Source of the DNA: CAIWHR01 sp963734055
GTDB taxonomy: Bacteria; Pseudomonadota; Gammaproteobacteria; Burkholderiales; Casimicrobiaceae
Reading direction: 5' to 3'
Assembly: GCA_963734055.1 (NCBI GenBank)
Contig: CAVTFQ010000002.1
Coordinates: 496,001 to 560,000 of the forward strand
Length of the DNA stretch: 64,000 nucleotides
Part shown: in pieces, positions 61,327 to 64,000 of the stretch
Numbering within the stretch: position 1 is the first letter of the stretch
How the letters are laid out: each line of letters starts with the position of its first letter
Position numbers and translations under genes: made by a program
Notes under the pieces: generated by a model
Seen by the model: the letters and a program-made list of their open reading frames with translations, nothing else
Told to the model about the DNA's origin: nothing
Database searches by the model: none

Positions 61327-62358
61327 ATGTCCATGCTCGCCTGCCGCATTCACGCCAAGGATGATCTCCGCATCGAACCCGCCGACGTTCCCGAGGCGGG
61401 GCCGGGGGAAGTGCTGCTGCGCCTCGGCGCCGGCGGCATCTGCGGGTCGGACCTGCACTACTACTTCGAGGGCCGCAACGGCAGCTTCATCGTCCGCGAG
61501 CCGCTGATTCCCGGCCACGAGGCGTCCGCCGTCGTCGCCGGCATCGGCACGGGTGTCACGCGGGTGAAGGTCGGCGACAAGGTCGCCGTATCGCCGTCGC
61601 ACGCGTGCGGCCGCTGCGACTACTGCCGCGAGGGCCGCGAGCACCTCTGCACGCAGATGCGCTTCCTCGGCAGCGCGAGCCGCTTTCCGCACGTGCAGGG
61701 CATGTTCCAGGAGTACTTCGTGATGGGCGAACGCCAGTGCTACCCGGTGCAGGGCGACATCACGCTCGGCGAGCTTGCGTTCGCGGAGCCGCTGGCGGTG
61801 GGCCTCCACGGCGTCAATCGCGGCGGGGGACTCCTCGGCAAGTCGGTGCTGGTCACCGGCGCCGGCACGATCGGCTGCGTCACGGTCATGGCCGCCCGCA
61901 TCGCGGGGGCCCGCAAGGTCACCGTCTCCGACGTGCTCGACCGTCCGCTCGAGCAGGCGAAGCTCGTCGGGGCGGACGTCGTGCTGCGCGCCGACCGCGA
62001 CGGCGACGCGCTGCGCGAGCCGCAGTTCGACGTCTCCTACGAGGTGTCCGGCAACTTCAACGCGCTCAAGACCTGCGTCGCGGCGACGCGTCGCGGCGGC
62101 ATCATCGTCCAGGTCGGCACGCTGCCGCACGAGCCCCTGCCGTTCGTCGTCAACGAGCTGATGGCGAAGGAGCTCGACCTGCGCGGCGCGTTCCGCTGGG
62201 GCATCGAGTTCGACTGGGCGGTCGACTACCTGTCGACGCGGCGCGTCGACGTGCGGCCGCTCCTGTCCGGCCAGTATCCGCTGCGCGACGCCGTGGCTGC
62301 CTTCCACGCCGCCGCCGACAAGAGCAAGACGACCAAGGTCCAGGTCGTCGCTGCGTAA
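61327..62358 (+). CDS. zinc-dependent L-idonate 5-dehydrogenase-like alcohol dehydrogenase
   Basis: 343 residues. Catalytic zinc ligands in GGICGSDLHYYFEGRNG and PLIPGHEASA; structural zinc cysteines in HACGRCDYCREGREHLC; NAD-binding VLVTGAGTIGCVTVMAARIAGA. HYYFEGRNGSFIVREPL is characteristic of L-idonate 5-dehydrogenase, oxidising L-idonate to 5-keto-D-gluconate. GAGGAGACC precedes the ATG. It follows the regulator by 23 bases and precedes a TRAP transporter. Confidence 0.9.
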   Translation: MSMLACRIHAKDDLRIEPADVPEAGPGEVLLRLGAGGICGSDLHYYFEGRNGSFIVREPLIPGHEASAVVAGIGTGVTRVKVGDKVAVSPSHACGRCDYCREGREHLCTQMRFLGSASRFPHVQGMFQEYFVMGERQCYPVQGDITLGELAFAEPLAVGLHGVNRGGGLLGKSVLVTGAGTIGCVTVMAARIAGARKVTVSDVLDRPLEQAKLVGADVVLRADRDGDALREPQFDVSYEVSGNFNALKTCVAATRRGGIIVQVGTLPHEPLPFVVNELMAKELDLRGAFRWGIEFDWAVDYLSTRRVDVRPLLSGQYPLRDAVAAFHAAADKSKTTKVQVVAA

Positions 62359-62393
62359 CCCAATTCGTGTTCGTTCACTCCGGAGGAGAAATC

Positions 62394-63374
62394 ATGCGTT
62401 TGCTGTCGAAGTTCGTCGCCGTCGCCGCATTCGCGGCCGCCGCGTTGGTCGCGACCGGTCCCGCTGTCGCGCAGCAGAAGCTCAAGTGGGCGCACGTCTA
62501 CGAGACGAGCGAGCCGTTCCACAAGTGGTCGGTGTGGGCGGCGCAGGAGATCGAGAAGCGCACGAACGACAAGTTTCACATCGACGTGTTCCCCGCCTCG
62601 AGTCTCGGCAAGGAGTCCGACATCAACCAGGGGCTGACGCTCGGCACCGTCGACATCATCATCTCGGGCCTCTCGTTCGCCGCCCGCACGATGCCGCGCA
62701 TCGGCGTCGGCTACTACCCGTACACGTTCCGGGACGGCGACCACCTGATCGCGTGGTCGAAGAGCCCCGCCTTCGCCGAGATGACCGACGAATACCGCAG
62801 CAAGACGGGCATCCAGATCACCGCGATGACCTACTATGGCATCCGGCAGTCGACTTCGAACAAGGACTTCAACGACTGCGCCGGAATGAAGGGCCTCAAG
62901 ATGCGGGTGCCCGACGTGCCCGCCTATCTCGCGCTGCCGAAGAGCTGCGGCGCGAACCCGACGCCGATCGCGTTCGCCGAGGTCTACCTCGCGCTGCAGA
63001 ACGGCACGGTCGACGCGCAGGAGAACCCGCTGACGACGATCGAGGCGAAGAAGTTCTACGAGGTGCAGAAGAACATCATCCTGACCGGTCACATCGTCGA
63101 CTCGCTCGCGACGCAGGTCGCGCCGCATGTCTGGAACAAGCTCTCGGAGGCCGAGAAGAAGATCTTCACTGATACGATGCGGGAGGCCGCCATCCATGCG
63201 ACCGACGACATCAAGCGGCGGGAATCCGAGCTCGCCGACGAGTTCAGGAAGAAGGGCCTCAACGTCCATGCGGTCGACAAGAAGAGCTTCCAGGACGCGA
63301 TCATGAAGACGGTGTCGCTCGAGTCGATGGGCTACAGCAAGGCCGACTGGGACAAGATCCAGGCGATCAAGTGA
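62394..63374 (+). CDS. dctP: TRAP transporter substrate-binding protein DctP
   Basis: 326 residues. Sec signal peptide to about residue 25 (ALVATGPAVAQ). Mature protein has KWAHVYETSEPFHKWSVWAAQEI, FPASSLGKESDINQGL, the conserved arginine in GLKMRVPDVPAYL and AQENPLTTIEAKKFYEVQKNIILTGH. Binds a carboxylate or sugar acid in the periplasm for the DctQM permease. GGAGGAG stands before the ATG. Downstream is a repeat block instead of the usual short spacer. Confidence 0.94.
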   Translation: MRLLSKFVAVAAFAAAALVATGPAVAQQKLKWAHVYETSEPFHKWSVWAAQEIEKRTNDKFHIDVFPASSLGKESDINQGLTLGTVDIIISGLSFAARTMPRIGVGYYPYTFRDGDHLIAWSKSPAFAEMTDEYRSKTGIQITAMTYYGIRQSTSNKDFNDCAGMKGLKMRVPDVPAYLALPKSCGANPTPIAFAEVYLALQNGTVDAQENPLTTIEAKKFYEVQKNIILTGHIVDSLATQVAPHVWNKLSEAEKKIFTDTMREAAIHATDDIKRRESELADEFRKKGLNVHAVDKKSFQDAIMKTVSLESMGYSKADWDKIQAIK

Positions 63375-63710
63375 CGCATCCGTCCAAGAGCCAGACGCGC
63401 AGCGTCGCAGCGATTGGAGACGGATGCGTCATCCCCGCGCAGGCGGGGATCCAGATTCACTCGTCCAAGAGCCAGACGCGCAGCGTCGCAGCGATTGGAG
63501 ACGGATGCGTCATCCCCGCGCAGGCGGGAATCCCTATTCACGCGTCCGAGAGCCAGACGCGCAGCGTCGCAGCGATTGGGGACGGATGCGTCATCCCCGC
63601 GACTTTAAGCGGGGATCCAGTGTCGTTGATGGACGTTGCCAAGACGCTGGGTTCCCCGCTTTCGCGGAGACGACGGAGTGGCGTGGGGATCCAGCGTCGT
63701 TGACGAGGAG
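63375..63710. repeat. 81-base tandem repeat (three copies) plus further palindromic repeat units
   Basis: Copies begin at about 63383, 63464 and 63545 (period 81). Each has CCAGACGCGCAGCGTCGCAG, then GACGGATGCGTCATCCCCGC and a GGCGGGGATCC arm. The third copy differs (GACTTTAAGCGGGG). Further single arms with GGGGATCCAG continue to 63700. The arms belong to the same family as 8298-8387 and 53768-53864. No gene; long open frames across it come from the repeat. Confidence 0.88.
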
Positions 63711-63715
63711 ATGCG

Positions 63716-64000
63716 ATGGCTGAGTTGCGCCGACCTCCCAATCCCGCGGACACGGTATACCCGGGAAGTCCCCCGTCGAGCGAAGCGGACGAGCACGTCC
63801 TCGACGCGTCCGGGCACTTCCACATCCACGACCAGCCGATCGACCTCGCGGCCTACCACTTCGAGGCCTGGATCGCGTTCGGCTTCTTCTGGCTGCTCGC
63901 GATCGACATCTTCTACCAGTTCTTCACCCGCTACGCGCTCAACGACTCGGCGGCGTGGACCGAGGAAATCGCGCGCTACCTCCTGATCTGCACGGTGTTC
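63716..64000 (+). CDS. dctQ: TRAP transporter small permease DctQ, 3' end outside the window
   Basis: 95 codons are inside the window. A 50-residue hydrophilic N-terminus is followed by the first membrane helix (WIAFGFFWLLAIDIFYQFF) and the typical FTRYALNDSAAWTEEIARYLLI segment of DctQ. GAGGAGATGCG precedes the ATG. Works with DctP and the missing large permease DctM in sodium- or proton-coupled sugar-acid uptake. Confidence 0.9.
   Translation, partial: MAELRRPPNPADTVYPGSPPSSEADEHVLDASGHFHIHDQPIDLAAYHFEAWIAFGFFWLLAIDIFYQFFTRYALNDSAAWTEEIARYLLICTVF

Noticed and set aside
63375..63620. Possible CRISPR array (three regular repeats)
   Set aside because: Repeats are directly adjacent with an 81-base period and no unique spacers; no cas genes nearby.
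63371..63703. Open frame with repeated IPAQAGI-type peptide
   Set aside because: It is the translation of the 81-base tandem repeat; such frames are a known artefact of this repeat family.

Overview
The window is about 64 kb of very GC-rich DNA with dense, short-spaced genes. Gene content points to a betaproteobacterium, probably Burkholderiales-like: a pteridine reductase/MidA divergent pair, HemX and HemY, a 2Fe-2S 'CDP-6-deoxy-glucoseen reductase'-type protein beside an NAD(P)-dependent epimerase and UbiA, UbiD, a YqjD/E/K cluster, cytochrome b561 next to YceI, CaiB/BaiF CoA-transferases and a TRAP transporter. This placement is inferred from gene content and neighbourhood. I saw no rRNA, tRNA, CRISPR array, prophage or intact transposase.

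Layout. 1-10.5 kb: folM-like reductase and midA diverge, followed by an acyl-CoA ligase that converges on a long leftward acyl-CoA/organic-acid cluster (FAS1-like dehydratase, acyl-CoA dehydrogenase, then four genes joined by 4-base overlaps: CoA-transferase, MmgE/PrpD, methyltransferase, FGGY kinase). 10.8-15.1 kb: dusA and a 1058-residue secreted subtilase with a strong terminator. 15.7-20.7 kb: denD, a 2OG-Fe(II) oxygenase, hemC-hemD, a hydroxyacid dehydrogenase and a MaoC hydratase. 20.9-29.7 kb is the most accessory-looking part: a 39-residue Lys-rich protein, an S1-type protease, a heme-binding barrel protein, HiPIP, a class A PBP, small unknown genes, one frameshifted gene, a GT2 synthase and an Ala/Lys/Glu-rich lipoprotein. 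30-34.4 kb: an OmpR-type two-component system, a SnoaL-like protein, an EamA transporter and a helix-hairpin-helix-like protein. 34.5-45 kb: hemX-hemY, the reductase/epimerase/ubiA/deoxyinosine glycosylase group, an SRPBCC protein, an SDR, an fhs gene broken by five single-base insertions, and ubiD. 45-55.3 kb: yqjDEK, a cupin, a membrane protein, and a leftward operon patatin-bioA-dacB-DUF1992; then cytochrome b561, YceI, proline iminopeptidase and an AhpD-like protein. 55.4-64 kb: a fumarylacetoacetase-fold protein, a VapBC-like toxin-antitoxin pair with a clear promoter/operator, and a sugar-acid catabolic locus (FAH hydrolase, SDR, enolase-superfamily dehydratase, FadR-type regulator, L-idonate-5-dehydrogenase-like enzyme, TRAP DctP and partial DctQ).

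How the parts work together. HemC, HemD, HemX and HemY belong to tetrapyrrole synthesis, but here the usual hemCDXY order is split by 15 kb. The last locus reads as uptake (TRAP) plus dehydrogenation, dehydration and hydrolysis of a hexonate or aldarate under a FadR-type repressor whose likely operator lies in the divergent promoter. Three families of short palindromic repeats are scattered between genes, including an 81-base tandem triplication between dctP and dctQ.
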